DNA of 64,000 nucleotides from Dermanyssus gallinae (Eukaryota > Arthropoda > Arachnida > Mesostigmata > Dermanyssidae): the NCBI GenBank assembly GCA_003439945.1, contig QVRM01000425.1:1-64000 (forward strand), written 5' to 3'. Under the pieces are notes generated by a model that saw only the letters and a list, made by a program, of their open reading frames with translations, was not told the DNA's origin and did no database searches. Position 1 is the first letter of the stretch, and each line of letters begins with the position of its first letter. A program made the translations under genes and the position numbers. Of the stretch, positions 22,160-32,796 are shown one piece after another.

Positions 22160-22945
22160 ACGCCCAACGTATATGGATATCTAGCGGGTGCGAGAGAAGT
22201 CACCTGCGGATTTGTTTCGAAAATTGTCGCAATCCCGAAATCGCGGGGCTTACCTTATACCAGTTCGCCATGGATATCTCTCAGAGAGCGGACTTCATTA
22301 AGCTGTACTATGAAAATAATCGTTCTGTGACGCAGTGTTTGCAAGACTTTCATGCGGCGCCTGCTAAACATGCAAGACCTTCAGTGATGACTGTATACGA
22401 TCTGGTAAAAAGTTTCAGGAAGGAAACTCGGATGTCCCACGCTCGGGGTGTCCACGTAGCGCTGCTCGAAAAAAAAAGCATTAATGCAGTGACGGCGGAC
22501 CTGCTACAAATTTCAGCCACCTCAACTTGTCGACAAGCACAAGAGCTGGCCTATCAGACCGTACACTTCAAAGCCTCGGTGTCTGAAAATACAGCACATT
22601 TTCTGTGGCCAAATTTTACTCCGCCATTCTTAGTCCACCAGGGCGTGCAGCCTGCACTACAACGGGCCCTAAAATCGAGATTCTCCAACAGAACTTTAAA
22701 GAGCGTTTTCATACGGAGAGCAGATATTCCGTGACCACCTCGATATGACGCCTCTAACCCTTTCTGACGGATTTTTTAAAAGCAAAAAGTTCACCATTAA
22801 GCCCACTGCCATTGACGAGATGAAGGAAAGATATTGGGTTAGAGATTTCGAAAATAACGCCTGAGCAATCTAATGAAGTCTACAAAAATGAGACTTAGTC
22901 CCGGGCGACTATCTTCTTGATATCATATTTCAGACATAACGGCAA
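22160..22945 (+). pseudogene. Remnant of IS630/Tc1-group transposon with HTH domain, copy A
   Basis: ATG at 22270 opens MDISQRADFIKLYYENNRS then VTQCLQDFHAAPAKHARPS and VMTVYDLVKSF, the N-terminal helix-turn-helix block of a widespread insect transposase type. It continues frameshifted (INAVTADLLQISATSTCRQA, QELAYQTVHFKA) and ends with PLTLSDGFFKSKKFTIKP, which resembles the C-terminal FWGFLKSKVY block. The catalytic core is deleted, leaving about 0.7 kb. Its duplicate is at 59428-60210. Confidence 0.65.
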
Positions 22946-22951
22946 GGTACT

Positions 22952-22960
22952 TTATATAAA

Positions 22961-23039
<79 letters not shown>

Positions 23040-23046
23040 TATATAT
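22952..23046. repeat. (TA)n array at 5' side of R4-like element
   Basis: About 95 bp of TA. The insertion-free equivalent in copy B is the 41-bp array at 60219-60259. Confidence 0.95.
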
Positions 23047-23258
23047 TTTTTTTAACTTTTACTTTTGACGCTATTTTGCATAAATACAGTACGTGACGAA
23101 ATATAACATAGTGCTCCCTGGGTAGAGACAAACAGAATGATGGTCTAAAGACCGCTTCATTTTAGCGATTTTAACAACAACATCTGCGTAAAATCGCGCC
23201 ATCGTTCGCGTACAAAGCTTTTAAAGAAATCTTACCACCGCTGTGGACCAAGACAACG

Positions 23259-23734
23259 ATGGCATCACGTGACGGCAGCAACACCGCCGGAAGACTCAGC
23301 TGCCAGACTTGCGGGCGAGTATGCAAATCTGGCGCGGGCCTCGCGAGCCACATTAGATTGACTCACAATCAACGAGAAGTTCGTGCCACCTCCCAAACTC
23401 CTAACCGATCACAGACTAATAATTTGATTTTAAGTTCCTCACAAAATGACACTGCTGCTTCTAATAATAATTTTAACCCCCCTAGTACTTCACGCGTCTC
23501 CCAGCCAAATTGTAAATGTCCATCTAGTACTTGCTTAAAGGTCTTTAAAGTCTTAATTTACACCGTCGTCGTGCCCATCCGGACGAATATAATGAGAACA
23601 TTTTAGCCCCCCCCTCTAAGAAGGCCAGATGGAACCCACAAGACCGTGAACTTTTAGCAACATTAGAAGCAGATTTTATATTAGATAATAATAACGAAAC
23701 TCCTAGAGAAATTGACCACCTCTTTTCTGGTCAT
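23259..23734 (+). pseudogene. R4-like element: N-terminal zinc-finger part, frameshifted
   Basis: From ATG at 23259 the frame gives a C2H2 finger, LSCQTCGRVCKSGAGLASH followed by IRLTHNQ. A Ser/Asn-rich linker leads to a second finger that starts CPSSTCLKVFK. A frameshift near 23550 displaces its second half, LNLHRRRAHPDEYNEN, into another frame. The text then reads KKARWNPQDRELLATLEAD up to the hairpin insertion at 23735. In R2-type elements these fingers bind target DNA; here I infer a role in target recognition. Confidence 0.75.
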
Positions 23735-23808
23735 GGTGTGTGCTAAAGTTAGTAGCTAAATTTTAGCTAAAACTAAAATTTAGCTACTAATTTTAACTCA
23801 CGCACACC
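23735..23808. repeat. 74-bp palindrome inside the R4-like element
   Basis: Near-perfect inverted repeat: GGTGTGTGCTAAAGTTAG at the left mirrors CTAATTTTAACTCACGCACACC (inner part 23787-23808) at the right, with AGCTAAATTTTAGC in the arms. It interrupts the coding frame between HLFSGH and GAIRGQRNSQ, so it looks like a small foldback insertion into the retrotransposon. Confidence 0.8.
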
Positions 23809-26554
23809 TGGGGCGATTAGAGGCCAACGTAATTCTCAGGCGCATAAGGATCTGGTAGAGGACCTCCTTAAAAAGAGGTCTCTCCTGGATTCCAACCTTG
23901 ACGGATCTGAGCTTCCTGAGCGTAGTCGGCCTCGATACTCTGAATCAGATGGCCCCTATATTCCATCCCAAAAAGATATTATTATATCTAAAATACAAGC
24001 CCTCACAAACACATTTCCCAAACGCAACATAATTTCAACAGACCTTACTCATCTGTCAAATATAATTTGCTCAGGTGAGGACCACACTATCGCCTTAAAC
24101 GAATTTCTGAACAAACATTTTACACACACTGTCCGACGTCGTGCCTTTAGAGAAACACCTTCCACTGAAGCGCGAGTATCTAAAAGGCAACAGCGACGTC
24201 AAGACTACGCAACTACTCAAAAACTTTTTAGCCAAAACCGATCCAAATGCGCTCATGAGGTGCTGGACGGCAAACACACCATACACAACATGCAGGCCAC
24301 CGAAGTTGTAGAACACTGGGCCAACACGATGACACAACCACCCCCTGAACCACTCCCTTGCCCCGTATACACTCCCAACTCTGATCTATTTGAGGTTTCC
24401 CTCCCTATCTCCCTAAAGGAAACCCACGTAGCTCTCCGCGGACCTTCTAAAGCACTAGGCTTGGACGGGATTTGTCTTTCGTCCCTCCGTAAACTCCCGT
24501 TAGAAGTAGTCTGTCGTATTCTTAACATACTATTAATTAGCGATATTGCCTCAGCCCATAAAACTGCTCGCTTAGCGTTCATCCCTAAAATTAACAATGC
24601 CACATCCCCAAGCGATCTGCGACCCCTATCTATTAGTTCATACTTACAACGAACGCTTAACAAAATTCTCTCTAGGCGCCTCCAGAACTCTATTAAGCTT
24701 CACCCAATCCAGCGAGCGTTTCTCCCCTATAATGGTACCTTCGAGAATCTTGCGGTTCTGGATGGTATCCTTAACGATGCCAAGTCTGCAGGACGTGAGC
24801 TCAGACTCGCCTCAATCGACCTCCGTAAGGCGTTCGACATGGTGAGTCATGACTCCGTCCTGTGGTCACTCCGGACTCGCGGATACCCGGAGGTATTCAT
24901 TAACTATATCGAACGCTTGTACCTCTCATCTAAAACTCTCATAGAATTTGGACAAGAATGTCGCACATTTCGGCCAACTAGGGGTGTTAGGCAGGGAGAT
25001 CCTCTGCCCCCCCTCTTATTTAATCTAATTCTCGACGACATTCTTTCAAATCTAGACAAAACTAATATCGGGTACCAACTTACTGATGACTTCCGCTTTA
25101 TGGGCTTAGACTTTGCGGATGATCTCATCCTCCTAGCCTCCACGAAATCCACTCTCCAACGGCTCCTTAATATTGCGGACCCACTTTAAAAATCCCGAGG
25201 CCTTGAAATTAATACAAATAAAAGCTTCACTATCTCCCACCTATTTAATAGGAAGGAAGGTAAAGGTTTTATCAATACCGTATCAGAATTTAACGTTGGA
25301 GATCGGCAATTGCCAGCTAAAGGTATGAGCGATCGATGGAGATATCTTGGAGTCGACTTTGACAGCAATGGCAGAGTTGATTCCACCAAAGATATACTCC
25401 TTAACTTACTCAACAGACTCACGATAGCTCCCCTTAAACCCCACCAAAGACTCATATTTTTGAAAGACTTTCTCATTCCCCGTCTTCTATATAAACTGGT
25501 CTCCGGTCCCAGACCATCTTACGCACTCCTTAGTGACCGAAGTAAAGAGATCAGAAAGGTTGTTAAGTCGAAATGGCTTAAGCTCGAAAACTCGGTGCCG
25601 AACGCCTACCTGTACACGCACACAGCACACGGCGGTCTGGACATCCCCTGCCTCCAAACATTCATTCCCAGAATCCGCCTCTCCCGCCTGACAGCACTAC
25701 AACACTCCACGCACCTTGGGGTCCAATGGATGCTAACCACCGAGCACTTTAAAAAAGATCTTGCGAAAACAAGACTTCTTTGCGAGCGCTTGGGAACCTC
25801 CATTGAGACCGCTACACAAGAGACCGATTACTGGTCTCAACAACTACACAACACGTTCGATGGGGCACATTTTAAAAAAGCACACGAAACGCCCTTTGTA
25901 CATTACTGGATTAAGGGTATGCCCTACCTATCTGGTAAGGAGTATTTAAACCTACTAAAGCTCAGGATAAACGCACTACCAACGCGTGCCAGATTGGCCA
26001 GGGGACGCCCGGGCTACAACAAACGTTGTAGGCACGGGTGGTCATGCGCCTGAGACGTTGGCTCATGTCGCTCAGATGTGCGATATAACACACAAACAAA
26101 CCATAAAGAGACATGACGACGTCTTCTCCGCGAAAGGGGTCATGAGGTGGTTCGTGAGCGAGTATTCCGTCGATCGGGCGCACCGGGTCTAAAGCCCGAC
26201 CTCGTAATAACAACACCTACCGAGGTCTGGGTTTTAGATGCCGAGGTTTGCGGCCCGAACCGGGACCTGGCAAAAGCACGGCAAGACAAGATCGCCAAAT
26301 ATGACGTCGAGTTCCTAAGAGCGGCGCTCCCCTACCCGCAAAAACCTCGCAGATTCGGATCCATCACTATCTCTATGAGTGGTGTATGGGACTCCGAATC
26401 TGCGAGGACGCTCTTGGGGCTCGGCGTCACGAAGAGGAATCTTATGGATCTCACCGTTTTAACTTTGCAAGGAACCTTGAGGATATATCGCTCGCACCGG
26501 GTCCATAAGAGCGGGGGCTACCATCAAGCAAGGACACGGACAACTGACTCTTAA
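23809..26554 (+). pseudogene. R4-like element: RT and restriction-like endonuclease, broken
   Basis: Pre-RT linker (RQQRRQDYATTQKLF), then RT with PSKALGLDGICLSSLRKLP, motif A ASIDLRKAFDMVSHD, motif B GVRQGDPLPPLLFNL and motif C DFADDLILLAS. A nonsense mutation at 25187 (TAA where copy C has TTG) stops the frame. It resumes in the same frame through LGVDFDSNGRVDS and HTAHGGLDIPCLQTF. A one-base insertion near 26040 breaks the CCHC knuckle (KRCRHG), and a 19-bp deletion near 26128 restores frame before PDLVITTPTEVWVLDAEV, the PD..D endonuclease core, and KIAKYDVEF. The enzyme nicks DNA and primes cDNA synthesis from the nick; this copy is dead. Confidence 0.88.
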
Positions 26555-26765
26555 CTTCACGTGACACCTTTTTACCACAATTTTTATTAAGGCGAGCACT
26601 GCCGAGTGTGCAAACGTATTGTAAATGATTAATAAATCATCACAATATTTTCTATATATATAATAGTTAGTGACTTACGAGTGAGTACCACTGCATTAAC
26701 GAAAACGTGCACGGTTATTGGTGATTGACTTTTTATTATTTATTTGGTTTATTGGTTAATTGCAG

Positions 26766-27005
26766 GACAATACGGGTGGGCGGCCGACCATGGCGGTCCA
26801 GCGTGGAGCTACGAGGGTCCGACGGGTCCCGACGCCTGGGGCCACATACGAATGGGAGGCAATAACCAGTGCGGTATGCGTCGTCAGAGCCCGATCGACA
26901 TCGAGGTGCTGACCACGAAGTTTGACCAAAGCCTCAGGCCGCTCACACTGACGGGCCACGACCGAATAACGCCCAACATCACAATCGTCAACAACGGACA
27001 CACAA
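26766..27005 (+). CDS. Alpha-carbonic anhydrase, exon 2
   Basis: Opens after the acceptor TTAATTGCAG and ends at the donor ACAA/GTGAGC; 240 bp, two leading bases, 79 codons and one trailing base. It encodes the N-terminal part of the catalytic domain: YGWAADHGGPAWSYEG, then QCGMRRQSPIDIEV (conserved SPIDI with the Cys that pairs with the one in exon 5 in secreted family members), and NITIVNNGHT, which carries the proton-shuttle His64. The enzyme hydrates CO2 to bicarbonate with a zinc-bound hydroxide. The right part of this exon's flank and its left intron are duplicated at 60359-60598. Confidence 0.93.
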
Positions 27006-27073
27006 GTGAGCAATGCGCACGCCCAGTCCATTCATCTATCCATCCACTCTTCGCATTCTCCCACCGGCCATAG

Positions 27074-27115
<42 letters not shown>

Positions 27116-27116
27116 G
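27074..27116. repeat. (TA)n microsatellite in intron 2
   Basis: TA array just downstream of exon 2. In copy B the array is reduced to ATATAT at 60669-60674. Confidence 0.9.
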
Positions 27117-27199
27117 CCAGTCAAAAAGGCAAACCTGGCTTCGCCACAGGCAGAATACCCCAGCTGGGGGCTCACTGCGGCGTATTCTTTCTTAAATAT

Positions 27200-27565
27200 T
27201 GTTTTTCAGCCACGAAGTTAACACACCTGCTCAGAGGTTGCAACATGTTGTTATCACTAGGGCGCTTAGAGCCATTTTATGGGCTTAGCTAATACATTTT
27301 AAAGAACATACTAAATCAAAGATTAACCGCTGTGGCAAGATAACAATGCTCCCGGTTTGTTTAGACGGCCTAGCGGACACGATGGCAGGACCCGCAATCG
27401 TGTCGTCATTTGCCCAGGCGGCGGAGGTTAAGACCTTATTAGGTAGCGATCGGTGGGATGCTTATAACGTTGAACTTCAAATGCTTACCGGCAAATTGTC
27501 GTCGCTATCTGATTCCCCCCCCCCCCCGATTATGGGGCTAACCAGTAGGACAGGCTCCCTACAAG
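27200..27565 (+). pseudogene. RLE-type LINE fragment in intron 2, copy A
   Basis: Plus-strand sequence matching the middle of the protein at 11271-12776: TKLTHLLRGCN (cf. ARITHLLRGAN) and LADTMAGPAIVSS, then WDAYNVELQMLTGKL (cf. VYDHTLTGLLERL), with SLQEFL at the end. Frameshifts and a poly-C run at 27517-27527 interrupt it. Duplicated at 60740-61095. Confidence 0.7.
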
Positions 27566-28653
27566 AATTTTTGCGTTTCACCAGGATTTGGGTTCCATGT
27601 GATGCTTTACTTGCAGGATGTATAAACACTTTCCGTATTGCTTTCTCGCACGCTTCTCCTTAGCGCCCCCTGGAGGCCGTTCTCTTCAAGTGTACGACTT
27701 CCCATTCATTTCGGCACTTATTTTAATGTCTTCTTTTCCCGAATACCCGGCGTTGCTTCATTCTCATCGTACGCAACATTGCTCTCGATCGTACCGAACA
27801 TTATTCTCTCAACAAACATTAATCTCGATCTGTTCTGCCTGCCACCGACGTAATCTAACAGTGTCACGAACGTTGTGTCAAACATTTCTACGTATCTATG
27901 AGGTGCGTGTAGCACCCACGTAGAGAAGTGTTGCACACGCCCTATGTGCGGTCGCTATTTTATTAGCTAGGTATATTCGTAAAGTTCCATGTTGTTTTCT
28001 TGACAATGTCTTTATACATTAACGTCTACAAAGGGCATCTCGTGAGTGCAATATTCATTTGGAGGCCATTAGAAAAATTATTCAAGAGCGGTGGTGGACA
28101 ATTTGGTGTCTGTTCGCCGCGTTCAGCACACAGTGCGAGCATGTGTTTGGTTATGCATTAGAAAGTACGTTTAGTATTAAAATGTCCTGTCACCTTAATG
28201 GCAGTGTGTCGCCTATGTTTATGAATGTGAAGAACAACTAAACTTATATGTTCAATTAGAACTCCGTCAGACATTAGTAAATAATTTGACGATTATAATG
28301 ACTAGTATTACTGTCATCCTTTATTTGTCGTGGAAACACTTAAGGCAGAGGAAAATTAGAGTATGCTATTTGTTCGGGCTATGAGGTTTTTCCGTAATTT
28401 GCCCTAAATCACGTATGTGAGCGTAATCGAATTATCCGCTGTTATCAGACAACAAAATCAAGCCATGGAGCAACGTGCCATTGGTAGTAGTAGTAGTAGT
28501 AAAAGTAGTAATTGTAGCAGTCGGCTTTTGACAAGCATTAAGAAAGAGATCTTCTACAAATTAAATTGGCCTACCCCAAATGAAGAATTGCACATGAACA
28601 TGCAATAAAAAATAAATAAAAAATCGAATGAAAAATTGAACTACTTATTACAG
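27566..28653. other. Carbonic anhydrase intron 2, unique part
   Basis: Beyond the right border of the duplication. Nothing recognisable except a short (AGT)n run at 28484-28510. Ends in the acceptor TTATTACAG. Confidence 0.6.
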
Positions 28654-28799
28654 TCCAGCTCACCTCGAAATGGGCACAGCGGCTAAGTGGGGGGCCTCTG
28701 GATCGCGAGTACCAGCTGCTCCAGATGCACTTCCACTGGGGCAAGGACAGCTATCGCGGCTCGGAGCATACCGTAAATGGCAAACGGTACCCCATCGAG
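28654..28799 (+). CDS. Alpha-carbonic anhydrase, exon 3
   Basis: 146 bp after TTATTACAG, ending ATCGAG/GTAAGC in phase 0. The two leading bases complete the codon begun in exon 2. It encodes QLTSKWAQRLSGGPL then LLQMHFHWG with the zinc ligands His94 and His96, GSEHTVNGKRYPIE with Glu106 and, as last residue, Glu117. All residues needed in this segment are present. It is not duplicated within the window. Confidence 0.95.
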
Positions 28800-29283
28800 G
28801 TAAGCGCCAAAATAGCGACCGTAAACGAAAACAAAGCTCGATGTCATACATTGGTCATGTGCGTGAACGAAAGAATTTCTAGCGATTTCAATTGTTAGTT
28901 TGTCGCAGAGACATGTTAAGGTGTGAAAAACGTTGTGCTTTTACACATTTTACATACGTATTTTCGTTTACATAAGGTTGAGCATTGTGAAATTGCGGTT
29001 TCATGACTGTACCTCAACTTAAAACGAACATAAATTTGCCAATGAAACATAAATATCGTATAATACGTTTGTTCAGTGGGTACAAAATCGCCGGCGCCTT
29101 ATCGCGCAGTTTCTCACCCGTATCGAAATCTCACGGTTTTCCTCACTTACCACACTAGTTGCAGTGAGCTATAAGTGTATGCTATTGCGAATTAGCGCAA
29201 CTATACGTGTTAGTTGCTACGCTAAAATAACGCTTGCTTAATTTTACTGTTGCCGCTCATGCGGACGCGTGTCATTTTTTCAG
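28800..29283. other. Carbonic anhydrase intron 3
   Basis: 484 bp, donor GTAAGC and acceptor CATTTTTTCAG; no repeats recognised. Confidence 0.85.
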
Positions 29284-29415
29284 CTTCACATGGTTCATCT
29301 GGCGGCCAACGTTAGCCACGACAAACTCAACTTTCCTGGCGCGATTGCTGTTCTGGGAATCTTCTTCGATTTGACGAAGGGAACGCCAAACGTCGGCATG
29401 GAAAAGATTGCCAAG
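29284..29415 (+). CDS. Alpha-carbonic anhydrase, exon 4
   Basis: 132 bp, phase 0 at both ends, from CATTTTTTCAG to GCCAAG/GTAACA. It starts LHMVHLAAN, whose second His is the third zinc ligand His119, and continues through AIAVLGIFFDL, the conserved central strand, to GTPNVGMEKIAK. Together with Glu117 at the end of exon 3 this completes the zinc site. Confidence 0.95.
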
Positions 29416-30150
29416 GTAACAAAATTCACCGAGCGGCACTCACTCTTGTCCGAAATCAATGCTACAAGCAGCCGCAATAGCCGTAGTCAAAATAAAGCTC
29501 AAATGAGAAAAGCATTTAGCAAAAGAGACACTCGTAATCGCCCTCGTAACAGCAACATCTAGGAAGGCACATCTAGATTACGAAACTCCGCTGTTAGATA
29601 GATAGGTTTTATTATTCTCATGAGTGGTTTACATTTGTACAGAAGTTCACAGCTCCTCAAAGCCATAGGTTCACAGCTCTTCAGAGCCATATTGTTGTTG
29701 TTGTTCCTCTAGTGTTTTGACCGACGACGGCTCGTAATACACGAGGTGGTCGCTACAAAAGTGAACTAAACCCCGTAGCTTAAACGATTTTCGACATCTC
29801 TGCCTAGTTTGTGCGGATTGAAGATATTTAGATGTTAAGCTGCATATGATGATACAACGTTATATACATATATATGACTGGCAAGGACAAACTTGTGACG
29901 CCACTACACTGATTCGCCGGCGTGCGTTTCTCTATACAGACGAATCGTGATTGCTTCAACTAAAGCTGACGCGCATAGCTTTTTGTTGGTTATATATGAA
30001 ATGATATTCAACACGATTAGTTACTTTGCATAACTGATGCATATGGGTCTCCCTTCAGTCTAATATGTGTTGTCCTGCATGCGCCTTCTCTGCCTTCTTT
30101 GTGCAATGTGTTTATGCTACGATGAACGATGGGCCGTCCGTGGGCCACAG
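29416..30150. other. Carbonic anhydrase intron 4
   Basis: 735 bp ending GTGGGCCACAG. No gene or transposon recognised. Confidence 0.75.
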
Positions 30151-30330
30151 GTGATCAGCGGACTCGAGGTAGGCGGTTTGGCCGAGCTGGCCAGCGAACT
30201 CTCGCCCAGTATGCTTCTCCCATCAATCGGCGAGTTCTTCACGTACAGCGGTTCCCTAACAACACCGCCTTGCTCGCAGGTCGTCACATGGCTCGTGGCC
30301 CGGGAACCACTGAAAATTACTGAAACTGAG
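30151..30330 (+). CDS. Alpha-carbonic anhydrase, exon 5
   Basis: 180 bp in phase 0, from the acceptor GGGCCACAG to the donor ACTGAG/GTAACG. It encodes ELASELSPSMLLPS, FFTYSGSLTTPPCSQ with Thr199, Thr200 and the second Cys of the secreted-type disulfide, and VTWLVAREPLKI with the conserved Trp209. Active-site residues are all intact, so the copy-A gene is predicted to be catalytically competent. Confidence 0.95.
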
Positions 30331-31204
30331 GTAACGATGTCCCACGATATATATATATATATATATATATATAAGGATCCATAAGTCCGTTTTAATTGTT
30401 TACCAATTTTTGAAGACACATGTTGTTAGAGCAGAAAGCTTCTGTTAAATGCAGTTAATTGAACCACCTTAGCCCTTCTTCTGACGTCTGAAGTCTATAT
30501 ACGTTTTTAAACTAATCTAAAAGATCTATTTATGTGTCATTAAGGGACTATTGAAGGTCCGAAACAGTCTGGGCTTGGCAGCTGCTTGGAGCTCGCTCCC
30601 GTTTTTAAGCTGCGCCCTTCCGCAAACAATGTTCTTATAGAGTATTCACTGCTTATCCCCTGTCACCGTGGTGCGGAGAAACGGGCGATGCTTATTCTTT
30701 TTTAGGAGCTAATCGCACTCCAGCACACAATCCTTCAGTTGGCGATTGCTGAGCGCGTGCGGCACCTATACATCCAACCTGGTGTTATTATGTATTAATC
30801 ACTTGACGAACTCCTCAAAATTGAGAAGGTTACCCTCTATAGCAGCTGGTTGCAATGATACGTAGAAAACTACTCATTAAGCCCGATCCCATTATACCGC
30901 GATTCGTCGTCGCTTCATCTCGGTCATTTGGTTTTTGCACTAAATTTGGATGCCTCAAAAAATGCTTGCGCTAGACAGGCCCTACACTTGCAATCACAAT
31001 GTACTCCATACATTTTTATTCTAGGCTGCACATTCCGCACATTAAAATTAGCTACGTTATCATATCTGAATTCTTTTACGTTTTTTCAACGCGTCCGCTT
31101 GTCCGTCCAACGGCTTCCGTAATTCGCCAACAGCCCCAATGCTCTTGAGTTGCAACAAAACGTTATAAAATCCACATGTTTGTAGCTGGTATTAACAGGT
31201 AGTA

Positions 31205-31620
31205 ACAGGAGACAATACTCGCCGGTATATAGTTACGTCATCGAAACCAAAGCTCAATTCTCTAAGTGGTGCTTCCAAGGAAGGAGTTGATTAAACACAT
31301 TCAGACAGAGCAGATCCAATACCTGGGTTCTTTCACGAGCCATCTTCCACGGTCAATAGGGAGAAACACCGCAAAAAAATAATAGAATATTGCGCGAGCA
31401 GGTCCGATGGAAACAACTTTTGTATCCTCCATCACGACAAGGCACTGCGCACACATCGTTACCGAACTCGGATTATTTGATGCAAATTTCGATTCAGTTC
31501 CGCAACCTCCTTATTCGCCGGATCTGGCTAGGAAAAATGTTTCAAAGAGTGCGTAATAAGGTGGTACAAGTGTCTTGCAGCGGACAGGAGCTATCTTAAA
31601 GGAAACAAAAACACATTGGA
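31205..31620 (+). pseudogene. Decayed mariner transposase remnant
   Basis: Scattered frames give VIETKAQFSKW (cf. VETKAQSSQ in the intact mariner), LHHDKA near a THRYR block standing for HHDNAPAHTS, and PQPPYSPDL-like DNA, then FKECVIRWYKCL and DRSYLKGNKNTLED at the C terminus. Large deletions and many frameshifts. It ends at a TA array. Confidence 0.6.
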
Positions 31621-31646
31621 AGATTAAATATATATATATATATATA

Positions 31647-32796
31647 CAGGGTGTTCCTATTTGTGTGTCCAAAACGCTAGGGTATGGTCAAACTCGGTGA
31701 GAAAATCATTTTTGCCAATGGGTGGAAGCCGGGAAAACGTTTTGTTTAGGAGTGAGGATGAAATTTATAAAAGCAGTTATTCTGCCTTTTTCTTCTACAT
31801 GGTTGTGCAAAATCTACGTTTGCGGGAGAACCAGTCAACGCACAAAGGAACCGATCATACCGGCGTGTTTGGCACAATTCTGCACAATAAAGTATACATT
31901 ACTAGCTTGCGTAGCAAAAAACGAATAGCCAGATTGAGGAAAGTCATCAAAAGTCAAAATGTTACGTTAACGCTTTTTTGTGCAACATCGTAATATTTTC
32001 CATTACGACCAAAAATGCACGTCCAAAAGACTACTCTCAGGCAATAGCAGATTTAATGCCCACTACATTCGTACCAAAGTGATGGTGCTGCGTTACGTAT
32101 TTGCCAAGTGACTAAGCTTTTTCGACAGTCATAGTTGTTATGTTTTACGTGCAAGTTTTCACGTTCAGAACCGTAGCATTTTGCCAAGACGTTTCCGGCC
32201 CCTCTTTCCATTAGAAAAAAATATTATCTTGCTGAGTTCTACCAAACCTCAAAATACGTACCTAACTTTCTCATACACCCTATGCAAGTATACATGCCTT
32301 CGCTTTCGATATGACTGTCGAAAAAGCTTAGTTACTTGGCAACTACGTAACGCAGCACCATCACTTTGGTACGAATGTAGTGGGCATTAAATCTGCTATT
32401 GCCTGAGAGTAGTCTTTTAAACGTACATTTTCGGTCGTAATGGAAAAAATTACGATGTTGCACAAAAAAAGCGTTAACGTAACATTTTGACTTTTTATGA
32501 CTTTCCTTAATCTGGCTATTCGCTTTTTGCTACGCAAGCTAGTAATGTATACTTTATTGTGCAGAATTGCCAAACACGCCAGTATGATCGGTTCCTTTGT
32601 ACGTTGACTGGTTCTCCCGCAAACGTAGATTTTGCACAACTATGTAGGAGAAAAAAGACAGAATAACTGCTTTTATAAATTTCATCCTCACTCCTAAACA
32701 AAGCGTTTTCCCGGCTTCCACCCATTGGCAAAAATGATTTTCTCACCGAGTTTGACCATACCCTAGCGTTTTGGACACACAAATAGGAACACCCTG
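31647..32796. mobile_element. Giant foldback element FB1, 487-bp arms
   Basis: Left arm 31647-32133 and right arm 32310-32796 are equal in length and nearly perfect inverted complements, with a 176-bp loop. Outer ends read CAGGGTGTTCCTATTTGTG and lie next to TA on both sides. Open frames at 31661-31993 and 32361-32639 are arm mirror images and do not resemble a transposase. The loop itself contains a sequence similar to the arm end (TTGCTGAGTTCTACCAAACC). Non-autonomous foldback transposon; a TA target suggests Tc1/mariner mobilisation. Confidence 0.9.

Larger units (their letters stand above)
23047..26652 (+). mobile_element. R4/Dong-like non-LTR retrotransposon, copy 1 (near full length)
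   Basis: About 3.6 kb between a TA array and TATATATAATAGTTAG. In copy B the same flanks (GGCAAGGTACTTTATA on the left, ATAGTTAGTGACTTA on the right) meet across a plain TA array, so this is an insertion into (TA)n. Architecture: N-terminal C2H2 zinc fingers, RT, CCHC knuckle and restriction-like endonuclease, as in the R2/R4 group. The 3' end, ATTTTCT next to TA repeats, is shared with copy C. Dong of the R4 clade is known for TAA-repeat insertion. Two truncated copies lie at 41502-42716 and 55416-57236. Confidence 0.88.
9425..26765 (+). other. Carbonic anhydrase intron 1, transposon-rich
   Basis: About 17.3 kb from the donor GTAAGT to the acceptor TTAATTGCAG. It holds, in order: a dispersed repeat, an endonuclease-type LINE, a Tc1 element with a MITE, LINE remnants, an R1-like LINE, a further LINE remnant, an intact mariner, a HTH transposon remnant and an R4-like LINE. 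The copy-B counterpart (47392-60358) is about 13 kb. Confidence 0.6.
5641..27565 (+). repeat. Segmental duplication, copy A (about 22 kb)
   Basis: Aligns in the same orientation with 42722-61095. Matching blocks by eye: 5641-6545 with 42722-43790; 7085-7343 with 43798-44044; 7344-11165 with 44925-48985; 12974-14385 with 49810-51032; 14424-18660 with 51225-55180; 20485-20508 with 55180-55200; 21880-22945 with 58250-58488 plus 59428-60215; 26655-27565 with 60255-61095. Copy-A-specific segments include the endonuclease-type LINE (11170-12973), a 129-bp MITE (13355-13483), a LINE remnant (19250-20002), an intact mariner (20533-21850) and an R4-like retrotransposon (23047-26652). The block carries carbonic anhydrase exons 1 and 2 and the upstream region. 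Confidence 0.9.
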
